A stretch of 64,000 bases of DNA, from positions 3,092,501 to 3,156,500 of the forward strand of contig NC_058496.1 of NCBI RefSeq assembly GCF_020382885.2, given 5' to 3'. Position 1 is the stretch's first letter, and every line of letters begins with the position of its first letter. Source of the DNA: Scatophagus argus. Its lineage: Eukaryota; Chordata; Actinopteri; Scatophagidae. The translations under genes were made by a program, and so were the position numbers. Positions 13,101 to 25,378 of this stretch are shown piece after piece. The notes under the pieces are model-generated. The model was not told the DNA's origin and did no database searches. It was given only the letters and a program-made list of their open reading frames with translations.

Positions 13101-15318
13101 TTTTCATATGGCCAGACGGGCTCAGGGAAGACCTTCACCATGGTGGGGGACAAGGAACAGAAGAACCCTGGGATCATGCCAAGATCTTTTAACGCCATAT
13201 TTGATATCATACAGGAGAACAGCACCAAATTCACTTTCAAGGTACCGGACCATAACACCGATGTAGGTAGATCATTTTTAGAGATTGCAAAGATATTATA
13301 ATTAAATCACATCATCTTTCTTCCACCATCTCCTCTGACATCCTTCCTTTCACTGTCAGGTTTCGGCCTACATGCTGGAGCTGTACAACGACAGGCTGCA
13401 GGACCTCTTTGTGAGTCCGGCTGGTGAGACCCATGCACAGCCCCAGTCCCATGGCCAGGCCAGGCGGGTGGAGATCAAGAGGAACAGAAAGGGGGTTGTG
13501 TTCGCACAAGGAGCAGAGACAAAGGAGGCTTCCAGTGCCCAGGAGCTCTACGCTCTGTTCCAGCAGGCCTGCGCCAACCGACACATCTCTGCCACCAGTG
13601 AGTTCTCCATACCGTGCCGTGCCGCCCAGTTCAAACAGGGCCCTGCTAAATGGTTTGGATTAATCGTGTTACAGTCAGTGTGACGGGGCGGCAGCTGGGT
13701 ACATCATTACTGGACCGGGTGGTGAGCGAGCAGAGCAGCCAAACCATGAATCAGCATACTGTAGGAAGAGGGGCAACATTGTTTCATAGATGCACACAGG
13801 TCATCAGAGTTCTTACAGGGTGCACCTAATGGGAGCCGGGGCCACTGAGATCCACAACGTTATTAATGCCCATTCAGAGTGCAGCCTGATGGCTGTGGAT
13901 ACTGACAAATACCTGAGAAACTCACACACTCTGACGCTTTCAGACACTGTGGAAGGATGGGTTGTAGAAAACAATAAAGAATGGTAGTATTATCACATTT
14001 TATTTACATTTTTAAGCTATTTCTCACCTTTAATTAAACATATATAATCCACATATAAAACATGGATGTAGTTTCCGTGACGTGAGCCATAGATGTCTTG
14101 ACGTCTCATTAAAAAGTCGACTCGTCAGCTGCTTGGACCTGTCCTTCCGTCCTCCTCTTCCAGACGAGGAATTCTGCTCATAACTGTGTAGTGTGAAGGA
14201 TGTCACTTCAGAAATGCTGATGAAATATGAAACACTTTAATGTCACACATCTGTGGCTTTCAGAGATGTGCAATACCAAAATTTCGTCCTCTTTTGGAGC
14301 CAGTGAGGAACTTCTATGTTGGCCTCATTTTTACTATTTAAGCCATTTATCAAGAGAAACAAAAAAAGAGCCAAATACCCCCCACGTGATTCTAAATTGA
14401 ACCGTGTATTTGACAAAAACATCAGCACTGTTTCACAATCCACTCAGCGTCTCCTCTGTACCGTCTGCTCCCAAAGAGATGAACGTGGAGAGTTCCCGCT
14501 CCCACCTCATCGTCGGCATCACAGTGGAGAGCAGGAATCTGACCAATGGGAGCGTGAGCACCGGGAAGCTGAGCCTTGTGGACCTGGCAGGCAGCGAGAG
14601 AGCAGCCAAGACCGGGGCCAAGGACCACCAGCTAAAGGTGTGCTCATGTGTTATGTTTTGATCACGCAGACGGCGAGTCGTCTCACATGTTTTCTCTTTG
14701 AACCCTCCTCTCCGGCCCTCTGCAGGAGGCCAACTCCATTAACAAGTCTCTGAGCGCTCTGGGTGATGTGATCTCAGCGTTGTCTGCTGAACTGCCCCAT
14801 GTGCCATACAGGAACAGCAAGCTGACTCAGGTAGCGATGCAAAGCAGCGTGATGTCTTAGCTTTGGTGCCGCTGTGTGATGCATTTCATCTCTCTCAGGT
14901 GATGCAGGACTCCCTCGGTGGAAATGCCAAAACCGTCATGATCGTCAACATCTCTCCTTCAGAGTGCAACCTCGATGAGACGCTCACGTCTCTCATGTAA
15001 GAGACGTGAGAGAGAAAAAAAGAGAGAGAGATTGATCTTTTGATTTATTTAAATGCTAATAAACACCTTAACAACACCTGAACCTTCCAGTTACGCCACA
15101 AGAGTGAAGGCCATAACCAACAATGTTCAGAGAAATGTGGAAAGCAAAGAGATTGTCCAGCTGAAGGAGGTGCGACGCTGTGATCTGTTACAGCCGCTAG
15201 TGACAAAATATTTATTTATACTTTGGGATGAAAATAACTTTATTTCTGTGTTCTTTTTTCCTGGTAGATGATCATGAAGCTGAGGGCAGGACAGAGTGTG
15301 GAAGAGGAGGATGTTTGA
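7255..15318 (+). CDS. C-terminal-motor kinesin (kinesin-14, KCBP-like)
   Basis: Microtubule motor, expected minus-end directed. 21 coding exons: 7255-7366, 8006-8194, 9629-9729, 10065-10157, 10242-10364, 10592-10684, 10835-10895, 10991-11124, 11383-11586, 11753-11916, 12084-12196, 12370-12476, 12557-12656, 12732-12924, 13061-13241, 13360-13597, 14477-14637, 14726-14830, 14899-14996, 15091-15169, 15268-15318. Total 899 residues; all phases agree. Residues 1-125 are unrecognised. Residues 130-530 are charged coiled coil, interrupted by a [11 protein letters not shown] run. A neck ([20 protein letters not shown]) leads into the motor at about 532-865, with P-loop GQTGSGKT (613-620), switch I NVESSRSH (738-745) and switch II DLAGSE (771-776). 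A C-terminal motor behind a stalk defines kinesin-14. The motor tail (SKEIVQLKE) and ISATKMN region resemble KCBP more than KIFC1 or KIFC3. No MyTH4 or FERM domain is visible. The start ATG directly follows an in-frame TAA; a second in-frame ATG lies three codons on. Exon 10 borders (AAG acceptor, GG|GTTAGA donor) are the weakest. Confidence 0.9.
8215..8245. repeat. CA dinucleotide microsatellite
   Basis: CA repeat of about 31 bases just after the donor of kinesin exon 2. Confidence 0.95.
10171..10198. repeat. TG dinucleotide microsatellite
   Basis: TG repeat 13 bases after the donor of kinesin exon 4, within an intron of only 84 bases. Confidence 0.95.
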
Positions 15319-15363
15319 ACTGGGATTGTTTGGGATATTGTTTGTGTGACTTGTCTTGTTTAC

Positions 15364-15480
15364 TTAAAGGGACAGTTCACCCCATAATCAAAAAATCCAT
15401 TCTTTACTATAGGGCTGTTTTGCTATGCAGAGTTTTGGATGTATCAGCTGTAGAGACAACAGCCGTCTCTTGAATATGAT
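15364..15480 (+). repeat. dispersed repeat, AAAGGGACAGTT family, 5' part
   Basis: Starts TTAAAGGGACAGTTCACC and continues with TATCAGCTGTAGAGACAACA, which matches the other copies in this window at 30178-30400, 45460-45660 and 54590-54895 (reverse strand). Only the first part is present. Confidence 0.6.
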
Positions 15481-17434
15481 CGAATTAGAGTGAATATTTC
15501 ATTTTCACAATGATTTCATCTATAAGTAACACAATGACAGAATCTGTTACAACTTTGGTCATAGATTTCATGTCAGGTTCGTGTTCCATGAGCTCAGAAA
15601 AGGAGTCTTGTTTTCAGCTTTGTGATGATGCATTTTAAAGTGAATCTAAGAGAGTTTTAAAGTACATTTTTTTTAGCTTGACAAGTAGAAGAATTTTTTT
15701 TAGCACATAAAGGAACACCTTATCCTCAAGCTTTTAAGTGTTCAGGAGGGATCTGAAAAAAAAAGTAATCTGAAAAGCAACTAAAGCTGCCAGACAAACA
15801 TAGTGGGGTAAAAAGTACACTATTTGCCTGTAAGAGTAAGAGTAAAGTGCTCGAGTAAAGTACCTCGACCTTGATGTACTTGGTTACATGCCTCCACAGG
15901 GGATGGGTGACATGGGACACTGAGTGTTGCATTCAGGGGATTGCGTGCAGTTTGTTAATGGGTACCGCCTGCCAGGGTCCATAGAATGAGGCCCCAACAG
16001 TATGGGGCCCCACGTGTAACTGAAGAGGTAAATAGGAAGTCAGTTGGTCATTCAGTTTGCACGTCTATTGTATGTGGGAAGAGAGTTTGCAACCCATTAG
16101 AGCTTGTGAAGTCTCCAGAGCCCATGATCTGTTCCTAAGCTGTCACAGGGTCGGATCCCATAGCTGGGAATGGACACCCAGACATGCAGAGTCGCTGTCC
16201 TATTGTTGTTGTTGTTGTTGTTTTCACATGGTTTTACTAAAATTAGGCAAACACAACTCTAAGGAGAGGGAGACTTAAAAAGTGCCAGAGCTTGCAGGGG
16301 AAAATATCATGTTTTTGTAATTTGTCATCAAATATGACAAAATGGCATCAAGTATCCTGGTGCTAATAGAGGGTTTTCTTTCATTTTCAGTGTTCAGTTG
16401 GTACTGTTTCTTTTATCAAACCATGCATAGAAGCACTAATCTAGCTGAGATGCTGTATATGCTGAGATCAACTCCAGTGTTCATTAGCTCAAACAGAAAC
16501 TATCTGAGTCAGGGTTGCACATCAGTGCCGCTCGGGAGTAACAGCTTCTATAAGTAGACTGTCTTTTGTCTGGGCCCAATCTTAATTGTTCAGCATTTTT
16601 AATCTTTGCCGTGGGCCCCTTAGAGCCATGATTCCTGGCTTTTGCGTGCTGAGTTCTATTGGCTGCTTTAGATCAGAGGACGCTCAGCACATGTTCACTG
16701 TGATTTGTTATTCTTTGATGACGGCCGTGGTTTAAATCACACTGTGAGCTCTGTGGACTAGAACAAAGTGAGAGACAAAGACGCAGGGAGGACATGCAGA
16801 GGGGATCAGGGTTGATGAGTGGGCTGAGGTCTCATCCTCTTGGTGTGTTTTGTTAATTAATCAACACAAACCAATTTACCACCGTATACACACATGACCA
16901 CACACAGGCAGTTTTGCACGTCAGTGAGAGTTGCAGTACTTCTTGACATGAGACCTTTGGCTGTAAAATGAAAACAAACAAATATGTTACCCGTGCAACA
17001 CAGAAGTTATACATTTAAATTTTTATTTTCAAGCTATGAATATGACTTTATATGTTATGATATTGTTAGAAGCTAACATTCAAACCACCTTTTTTTACTT
17101 GTCAATATTTGAATATGTTATCCTTATTCTCTTATTTTCCTCATCAGAAAATCTAGCAAAGTCTGCGGACAATATTTGCTATGATGACAAAATTTGAATT
17201 AAACAGTTCAAGAGGTAATTTAACATGTCTTAAAGTTCTAAATAATTTTTGAAAGAAACTATGAATACCTGACAGTTATGATGCCCACATCCATGCTAGC
17301 TGCATTGTGAGGCTTTAAGCTAAATGCTAATGTTAACGTGCTAACCACAGGCTAAGTAATACATGGACAGAGCCTGCATGTCTGAAAAGTGAAGCCAATG
17401 CAGAAGTGCCTTAAACCTGCACTCTTTCCAATGG

Positions 17435-17449
17435 CCAGCAGGGGGCGCC
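17435..17449 (+). promoter_or_regulatory. CTCF-like motif
   Basis: CCAGCAGGGGGCGCC agrees base for base with the core CTCF consensus. It sits inside repeat-like sequence (AATGGCCAGCAGGGGGCG), so it may be a repeat-borne site; binding is not shown. Confidence 0.5.
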
Positions 17450-17982
17450 TCCACTGGTTTCCAAAAGCTGTGTGTTTGTGATCTCAGTAAACAGTTTCCT
17501 GATGAGTTTGTGGTTTCAGTCACAAGTTTCAAGTCTACAAAAACCAAAGATGACGACGACTGTGGTACCAAACGCAAGGTTTTAGCATGTTGCTAATTAG
17601 TAGTGAGATAAAGTGCAGCTGAGGCTCATGGGAATGTCATCACTTTTGCAGCCATTTGGTCACGAACTAAAGTAAACGTGTGTAACTATCATGGCAGTTG
17701 TTGACACATTTTACACAAAAAAGCACAAATGAAAACCTGCTTCTCATCACCAAAATTATTACAAATCATCCCCTGAGACTCGTGACAATAAAAATATGTC
17801 CATTCTGCTATTGTTTTAGTGAACATGAAACATGTCGTAATTCTACATCTTCTCCTTTTCCTCACTGAAGAATCCAGAACTTATGAATATGCCGTTTTTT
17901 TAAAAGATTAACTACTGAACACAAGACATTTCTTACATCAATCAAAAGCCCATTCTGAGTTTATGTGAGCTTTGGAAATCAA

Positions 17983-18341
17983 GGATTTCCACATGGGCGG
18001 CACGGTGGTGCAGGGTTCCAGGTTTGAATCCCGGTCTGGGCCCTTCTGTGTGGAGTTTGCATGTTCTCCCTGTGCCTGCGTGGGTTTTCTCCTGGTTCTC
18101 CGGCTTCCTCCCACAATACCAAAAACATGCACATTAGGTTAATTGTCTGCTCTACATTGCCCCCTAGGTGTGAGTGTGAGAGTGTGTGGTTGTCTGTCTT
18201 TGTGTGTTGGCCCTGTGATTGACTGGCGACCAGTCCAGGGTGAACCCCGCCTCTCGCCCGTAGTCAGCTGGGATAGGCTCCAGCTCCCCCGCGACCCTGA
18301 TGGATAAGCGGTATAGAAAATGGATGGATGGATTTCCACAT
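17983..18341 (+). mobile_element. tRNA-headed SINE with 12-bp target-site duplications
   Basis: Element 17995-18329 starts GGGCGGCACGGTGGTGCAGG and has a tRNA-type B box (GTTTGAATCCC). Its conserved body includes TGTGGAGTTTGCATGTTCTC and GGCGACCAGTCCAGGGTG. It ends AAAATGGATGGATG, the tail of a very common fish short interspersed repeat. Identical 12-base duplications, GGATTTCCACAT, flank it at 17983-17994 and 18330-18341, which shows insertion by retrotransposition. The family name is not asserted. Confidence 0.88.
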
Positions 18342-19190
18342 CACACATGCATAAGTTGCCTATTGGACCACAGCTGCCATCCAAACCAGAGGTGATGTCA
18401 CAAAATGAGCCGATAGGTCAGTGAGTTAAACTTAACGTGATTTAATGTGAGCACAGACCAACTTCAAAATAAATGTGAAAACAGCCTTCTAAACATGTTC
18501 AAACATCAAAGTGGGATGTGACTTTTACAGTCTTTAATGTCACTCCCAGGCATCCGTAAGGTTAGTGAAGTGCTACGGCTTCGATTCCCCGTGTCAGATT
18601 TAATCTCCTGTTGCAGGAGAGTAACAAAACACGAAGACTTTGTCTCTGTAATATGCAGTTTATCAGTTTATCAGGGACGATGAAAACACTGGATCCCTCA
18701 GTAGACTTTCCCTGGACAGATAAAAGTTTAAAAGAGGAAATACTGTCGTGAAGATAATTTTCTGACTTCACACTTCGATGTCCTCTTTACCTCCCTCAAA
18801 GACGCGAGGGACCCTATGAAATCTCAGTGTGTGGGAGGTCACAGCACTGATGGGCGAGGAGGAGGAGGAGGACGTTCAAAAAAGACGAGGGACGTGTATG
18901 TCTTAATATACATTTTTCGCTCCTCAGAGAGCCACTGAGGGAGACTTTGGAGAAGATGAATTCGCCTTGAAGCTACCATGAAAGAGGAGGAGGAGGAGTA
19001 AGGGAAGAGCGATAAGGACGGGAAGAAGACGAGGACACGAGGGGGATGAGAAGATGAAAGGAATCTGACTGATGAGGAGGAGAAAAGTTAAAGCGAGGAG
19101 AAGGAGGCAGAGGGCCAACAAGTGCCAGGATGAACCCTGCATGAACACAGTCTGAGGCCCACGGCGCCGATCGCCGATCTGAAACACCCC

Positions 19191-19213
19191 CTCCCTCCCT
19201 CCCTCCCTCCCTC
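19191..19213. repeat. CCCT tandem repeat
   Basis: Short run of CCCT units just beyond a purine-rich segment; no coding meaning. Confidence 0.9.
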
Positions 19214-19657
19214 AGTGTTACACTGTACCTAATAACTTAAGATAAAGGCCTTTAATGAGCGGCTGTTTTCAAGCTTGTTTCATTTTTAATGAGTTGGGAC
19301 AGGAAGGCGGAGGGACCCTTTCAAAGTACGAGCACAGAAGCACTTCAAATGACCCTCGATTGTCATAAAAACTGTGTGCAATACAAACATGAAGTTAGTT
19401 CATGTTTAATACTATTACTGATTTCTAAAATCTTAAAAACACATTTGTACATACAGTATATTTCCCTTTTTGTGTGTACTTCAACACATTTGCAGAAACT
19501 CCTGTCTGTTAGCAATAACGAGAGGTAGGCCTACTGTATCTCTGTGGCTTCATTAAGGTTAGCCAAATATGGTGGCTAATAATAATAATTATAGGTATTA
19601 TTAGTGTTGTTTTATTCCAAAACCTCCACAGAGAGTATCATTTGCTTTTTTATCAGT

Positions 19658-22600
19658 CTAAAACCTGGACGAGATGGTAATCCTGTATGGACGCGGTTTC
19701 ATTGTCAGACCGAAGTCGGTGCTGAGATCCAGCTCCTGCCCTGGAACATTTTCAATACGCAGGCCGTGGAGCAGCGTGGTGAGGAAGACAAACATCTCCA
19801 GGCGGGCAAATCCATCACCGAGACAGCGTCTCTTCCCCATGCCAAAGATGAGAACCTTCTCTGTCAGCTCCTTGTTGAGGAGTCCTGATGGTCCCAGGAA
19901 GCGTTCAGGGCGAAATGTGTCCGGGTCGCCCCAAAGATCACTGGGACGAAAACACAAGAGTCAGTAAAGCAGTTACTTTACTGTCTAATGAAGTCTAATG
20001 AAATTCTGGATGTAGTGATGATAGCTTGCAATGACTCACATGTCATGATTGACTTGGTACTGGTTAATGAAGACACATGTGTCTTTGGGAATGAAATATC
20101 CATTCAGGGTGATGTTTCTCGTGGTGCTTAACGGGAGACCAGAAAAACCAGAAGTTTAAACAAAAATGCGCTCAACTGTAAACATGAATGTGATGGAAAC
20201 TACTGTCTTACCAGTGAGGAATGGTAAACGGGACGTAAGAAGCATGACGAAACACTTCATATAAGAACGCCTCCGTGAAAGGCATCTTGGGCTTGTCTGA
20301 AAACCTGGGCAGTCTGGCTGTGCCGATGTGGTTGTCTAGAAGGAGTGAAAAAACACACCAAAGCCTGTTAGAAATGCATAGAAAACTGAGGAGCTCGGTT
20401 ACAAGTCCAAAGTCAGGGTTCTTGATGAGACTTAATCTGCCTGAGGAACATGAACACGTTCAGCTGATGGCATCATGACTGGGTGTGAAGGGCTCAGTCG
20501 GTCAGCAGTTTGTGATCGGCTGAAGGATGTGACTACAAGGGCTCAGGAACGCTTTGTAAAACTCAGAATGATTGGACCCTGTGTTGAGCACACTGTGCAT
20601 GGCAGAATAAGAGCTGGATTTAAAATGAACTCAAGTGACGAGTAAGTGAAGAATGTCACACTATGTGCGTTCAGTGCCTTGCGTGTTCCTGCTTTTGTGT
20701 CAGCCTGGAACAGCTTGCTAACCTTTCTGTCTTTCGGTCTTTCTCTGGCTGTTTGCGCCTCCCTCCCTCGTCCTGGTTCATCCTGTCTCCTCTTAGCGTC
20801 TCCCCCTCTCCCTCCCCCTCTCCCTCTCCCTCTCCCTCTCTCAGTGCCTCAGAACAGACAACACCAGTTCTGTCAACCCACAAAAGTAGCTCTGGCGTCA
20901 GCAAATTGGACTGATCTTTTGTGAGTTTCTCTAGTGGCTGTCCGGGAAGGGCACTCGGGTTGGCCATTGTTGGGTTCTTATTATGTTGAGTCTGCCTGAA
21001 ATTGTGATACTTCCTAATAGACACATCTCTTCTGGCTGGTTGCTTCTGTCTGTGTCCTTAAAAAACATCTTTTATCTTTTAATTTTGAGTATTTCCACTT
21101 TCTGAAACTTCATGCTTCTACTTGAGGACAGTTCATGTCTGATAATGTTGTACTTTTTACTCCTTGATAATTTTAGTTGCTTTCAATGTTCTGATAAGCA
21201 CTAGTTAATCAACTAATTTTCACAACAAGTATCAGTACTGTTACTTAAATAAACGAATATGTGACACCGACAGGCCCTCGCTGTTTCTCATAGCACAAAT
21301 TCAGATAAGTTGTAGTCGGTAACGCTCTGTTAAGAGTTAAAGTTCCCCGTGGCTCCATTTATCTTACATATCCAAACAAAAAAAAACGTTTTTGTCCAGT
21401 ATGGACAGCAGGGACTGGTCATATTTAAACACTGAGACAGTACCTATCTCCTGGTGTATTCTGTCCTGGATGGCAGGAAACTTGATCAGGTACAACAGGC
21501 TCCACTGTAAACCGGCAATGATGGTGTCAAATCCTTTAGGAAACCACAAAACAACACAGCCGCAGTGAAAAGAGTGAGCGTCTTCATCACTATGATCAGT
21601 TCAGCACTGTCATTCGTCAATTTCCCGCCAGTCTAACCTGCTCCGAAGATGTCAATGACGCTGTGAATGATCTGGGAGTCGGAGAGCATGTCCTTGTTTT
21701 CCTCTCTGTCCTCACAAAGTGCAATCAGAGCGTCTGTAATGTCCCGGATGCAGCTCTGCAATCACATGCAGACACATGAAATATGATATTTAACCTTGAC
21801 TGTGTTTTTAAGCAGCTGTAGGGGGTTAAGCAGGAAAGAATCGAACACTTTAAAGGCAATAATCATGGACGAGACAGTAATCAGTTATGGTACGACGCGT
21901 GTCTTCCAGTGGGGTGCTAATTCCTAATTAGAGTGCGTGCGAACATTTTAGCCACTCTGCACAAAGACAAAGGTCCCTCCCAGGGAACTTGTTTGTTATG
22001 CTTTTGGCTACAGTTGCACTCACAGCTACTACTGTATGAGTGCAATGTCGGATTAAACAGCGGACGACAAATTAGTGGGACAGATCTAAAGAAACCAACA
22101 CTTACAGACGTGTCATCCAGCACGTTAGGCTGTCCTGAAAATATTCTGTTTGTGTTCTGTGGTCACTGAGCAACACGCTGGCTTCGATTAAGATAATATT
22201 CAGACCGGTTGATTGACTGTTTGAGGTTTCTTTTTCTTTTTTCTTTTTTTTTTTGAACATCTACTTAGAAACATGAAAATGATTCTTCTACTTAACTTTT
22301 CTTGGTAACCCAAACCCTACAGTTGACCTTCCAATGAAATAGCTCATATACAAAGCTCAAAAGTGCAGAGAAGTTGATTTTGATGATGTCTCATCCTGCA
22401 AAACAGCAACATGTGATCCTGCTTTTCCTTGCGATTCCACAATGCGTCTGCTGGCCTCCTTACCTTGTCAAAGGTGTTGATGTGATCCTCGATGCTTCGC
22501 TCCATGAATCCATTCATCCTGTGGATGTGCTGGACCATCTTCCTCAGAGATGGACTTGGAAGGTAGCGGAACACAGGGAAAAAATCAGCCAGGTTCCCTG

Positions 22601-23425
22601 CTGCAAAGATCCTCAGCACCTCGTTGTTGATGTGAACAATAGTGAGGAACTCCTTGTCATTGTAGTCATACCTTTTCCCGAAACAGAGGGCACAGACAAC
22701 ATTCGCCACTGATGTTACCAGGGGCATCACCGGATCAACGCCCGTCACCTCCCCTTTAGCAGCAGCCTGTTCCCGAATCACCTCCACCATCTCAGCTGCC
22801 TCAGCACAGACATGTTCCTCCAGCAGGCAGGTGGATCCGGACCCTCGGGGCTCAGCCTGGGAGAAAGACCTGAGGGCGTTTTTGCACAGCTTCTTATGGA
22901 GCTTCCAGGCTGGTCCATATTTCTCACTGAAGGTCATACTTGTCCCGTTGGCCACAGCAGAAAAGGTGAACAGGTCGGGTCGCCCAGCAAAAGCTTCTCC
23001 CTGCCGAACCAACGCCTGTCTGATGGTGTTGTATCCACTCAGGACGACAACGGTCAAAAAGCCCAGACGCATCTGGAGTGAAGGAACGAACAAATGACCG
23101 AGTGAATTAACGAATCCTCTGTTCATCTAAAGCAAACACATTTTACTGTACGTACCTTGAAAACGTCGCCATATTGGAGCCTCAGGCGAGTTAGAGAAAG
23201 ATGAATCTGGTCCCCCATCTGGAGCAGATTGCCGATGAGAGGCCACGGCGTGGGCCCAGGAGGAGGGGGGTATTTTGTGTGGTCTAGCTGAGAGTAATGC
23301 TGGTGGCTTTTTCGACCCCTGAGGGCCATCAGGAGGAGGGTGAGAAGGCACAGAGCGACAGTGACACTAGACAGAGAGTCACAAGGGTTCTCCTTGATGG
23401 GCAGAGTCCCAAACGTCAGTCTCAT
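19658..23425 (-). CDS. cyp1d1: cytochrome P450 family 1, CYP1D1
   Basis: Haem-thiolate monooxygenase of the endoplasmic reticulum; CYP1 enzymes oxidise planar aromatics, steroids and retinoids. Seven coding exons on the minus strand: 23156-23425, 22464-23072, 21638-21755, 21444-21533, 20212-20335, 20040-20126, 19658-19940. Total 526 residues, typical for CYP1. Visible: N-terminal membrane anchor (about 20-35), proline hinge PPPPGP (53-58), I-helix GAGFDT (331-336), ExxR EVFR (389-392), meander FRPERF (442-447), and haem loop [10 protein letters not shown] with ligand Cys472. CYP1 family text includes PFTIPHCTT and [10 protein letters not shown]. The multi-intron structure argues against CYP1B/CYP1C, which have few or no coding introns. 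The position beside anxa1 and aldh1a1 points to CYP1D1, because human CYP1D1P lies in that block (from memory). CYP1A is the main alternative. The 5' untranslated part continues upstream, possibly split near 23440-23450. Confidence 0.85.
20805..20841. repeat. CCCTCT tandem repeat
   Basis: Short minisatellite of CTCCCT units in cyp1d1 intron 5. Confidence 0.85.
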
Positions 23426-24974
23426 CTTGGCAGGTAAACTGCAAATACTGAGAAAGCGAGAGAGTTAAACTACAAAGCAGGTAACAGTGAAAACCGGTCC
23501 ATAAGTGGAAAAAAATATTTAAATTATTCTAATCAAGAAGATGTGACTGGTGTGACTGGAGAGGATTTTTCTTCACAAAAAGTAAGCAGTAGATTCCTAA
23601 CAGGACAAATGAAGAAGGAAACAAACAAAACACCGAAAGCAGTTTTGATCAAAATCTCACCATGCAGTATCTTCTGTAGCTTTGATGTAAAATAAAAGAT
23701 GTTCAGAGCTGCTGACAGAGATCCGAGCAGAGACCCGATTACTCGGCAGGCAGAAGTCTGAGGTCTGACTCTCAGGAGCAGTTCAGGACGTCCCTTTCAG
23801 CAGCAGCAGCCGGGCCCCCTGCAGAGGGAGCTGCTGCCCGCTCACAATAGAGACGTGCTCGTGGCGACAAACTTGGCTCGAGGCGAAGGACGAGTCTGAC
23901 CAGGCAGACCGGTGACTGCATCGGCCCCTTTGACCGCAGACCAGAACCATTCACAACGCTGGCCCCTCCTCTGCGGTTCCCCCTGTCCCTCACGGAGTTG
24001 GAGACTGTTTGTTGCCACAGTGCACTGCTTTTAAAGTGTTTTCAAGGGCTTAAGTGCTGTGAAACGTGTTTCTGAATATGCACCAATGGAAAAAACCAAC
24101 AAAACAAAGACTGTAAAACTGCACCAAGACCATCCAGCAAATATTTGATAAATCATTCGGTTCTCACTTTGAATTCAGGACGTTTATTTGCACTGAATAA
24201 AACACTTTGATATTAGTACTTTTATTTCAGTAAAGAATCTGAGTACTTCCTCACACCTTTGGTTCACAGACCCCAGAATTGTTTTGCAGACCATGTGATT
24301 TCAGTAATATGTCACAAGGGGGCGCTCCTCATCTGCTAAGATTGACCCAGTGTCCCCCAGTTTGGACTGGGGTTAAGAAATCAGGCTGCTGCAGTTTGCT
24401 GTTGACTTGGTCATACACATCATTACAGGCATGACACTTCAAAATAACAGGAAGAGGAACACACTGGTTTACAAAATAAAAGTTGAAAAATGCTGCAAAG
24501 AAATCTTCACACTGAAAGGCTTAAGCTTCCGGTAAAAACTTATAGTGGTGTATTTATACTTTGAACAATACTTGTCAGTATTAGTTACAAAGTTCAAACT
24601 TTTGTTACAGCACAAACAAACAGGATGGACAGAGAGATTTATTTCTCTTTCACTCGTTCTTTTGTTTTATTTACCTTGTGGCCTCTAATCTGATAATCAG
24701 AGCTTTTTGTTTCTCTTTTGTCTCCAAGTTCCCTCTCTCTTCTCTCTTTTTTCTCCACCTTCTCTCATGTCTTCTTCATCTCTCACTCTCCATCGTTCAT
24801 TCCTTTCATTCTCCTTTCTTTCTCGCTCTCCACCCAGCCGTCACTTTAGCTCAGGCTCAACTGTGGGACACCCGGTGCTGTCAGGCCGAGCGACAGCTCC
24901 TTTGACCCAGTGGTCCACGTCCTCTCCGGGCTGAGGCGGGTCCGGCCTTGTCATTAGGTCTGGCAGACTGAGCC

Positions 24975-24976
<2 letters not shown>

Positions 24977-25008
<32 letters not shown>
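24977..25008. repeat. CA dinucleotide microsatellite
   Basis: About 16 CA units between divergent cyp1d1 and aldh1a1. Confidence 0.95.
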
Positions 25009-25010
<2 letters not shown>

Positions 25011-25354
25011 CACGCTGACTGAGCCAGACTTGATGGTGAAGTGTCTACAAGGAGCATGTGTTGTTTTTCATTCAGCCACACACTGAATGTCAAAAACGTG
25101 TGTGTTTTGATCAGAAGTGAACATCTGTTGTAATCACTTATAAAGACAATTTTTTGAGCTAGACGAGCAGAAGATCTGAGTGCTGAGAAGAGTTCAAATC
25201 CAAACGCTCCACCTTCATGGTTGAAGCTTCAAGTCAAGTGCGTGACACATTAGTGTGGGAAGGTGGGTCTCCACTGCTCTTCTGCTGATCTTTCCATTGT
25301 TTAACATGGGTTAATTACAGAGGTTGTACAGTCCCTGGGGATAATTCTCAAAGG

Positions 25355-25378
25355 GTGTGTGTGTGTGTGTGTGTGTGT
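25355..25378. repeat. TG dinucleotide microsatellite
   Basis: About 12 TG units. Confidence 0.95.

Larger units (their letters stand above)
15319..19657. other. kinesin-cyp1d1 intergenic region
   Basis: Both genes end here (convergent 3' ends). No coding exon recognised. It contains a partial copy of a dispersed repeat (15364-15480), a fish repeat resembling GCTAAATGCTAATGTTAACG near 17310-17345, a CTCF-like motif (17435-17449), a full SINE (17983-18341) and purine-rich strand bias (18950-19110). A CCCT tandem repeat lies at 19191-19213. Confidence 0.65.

Noticed and set aside
18001-18080. Possible tRNA gene from the B-box sequence
   Set aside because: No cloverleaf can be drawn; the B box belongs to the SINE head.
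18924-19187. 87-codon minus ORF with leucine runs resembling a membrane segment
   Set aside because: Produced by the purine-rich low-complexity tract; no splice sites or family similarity.
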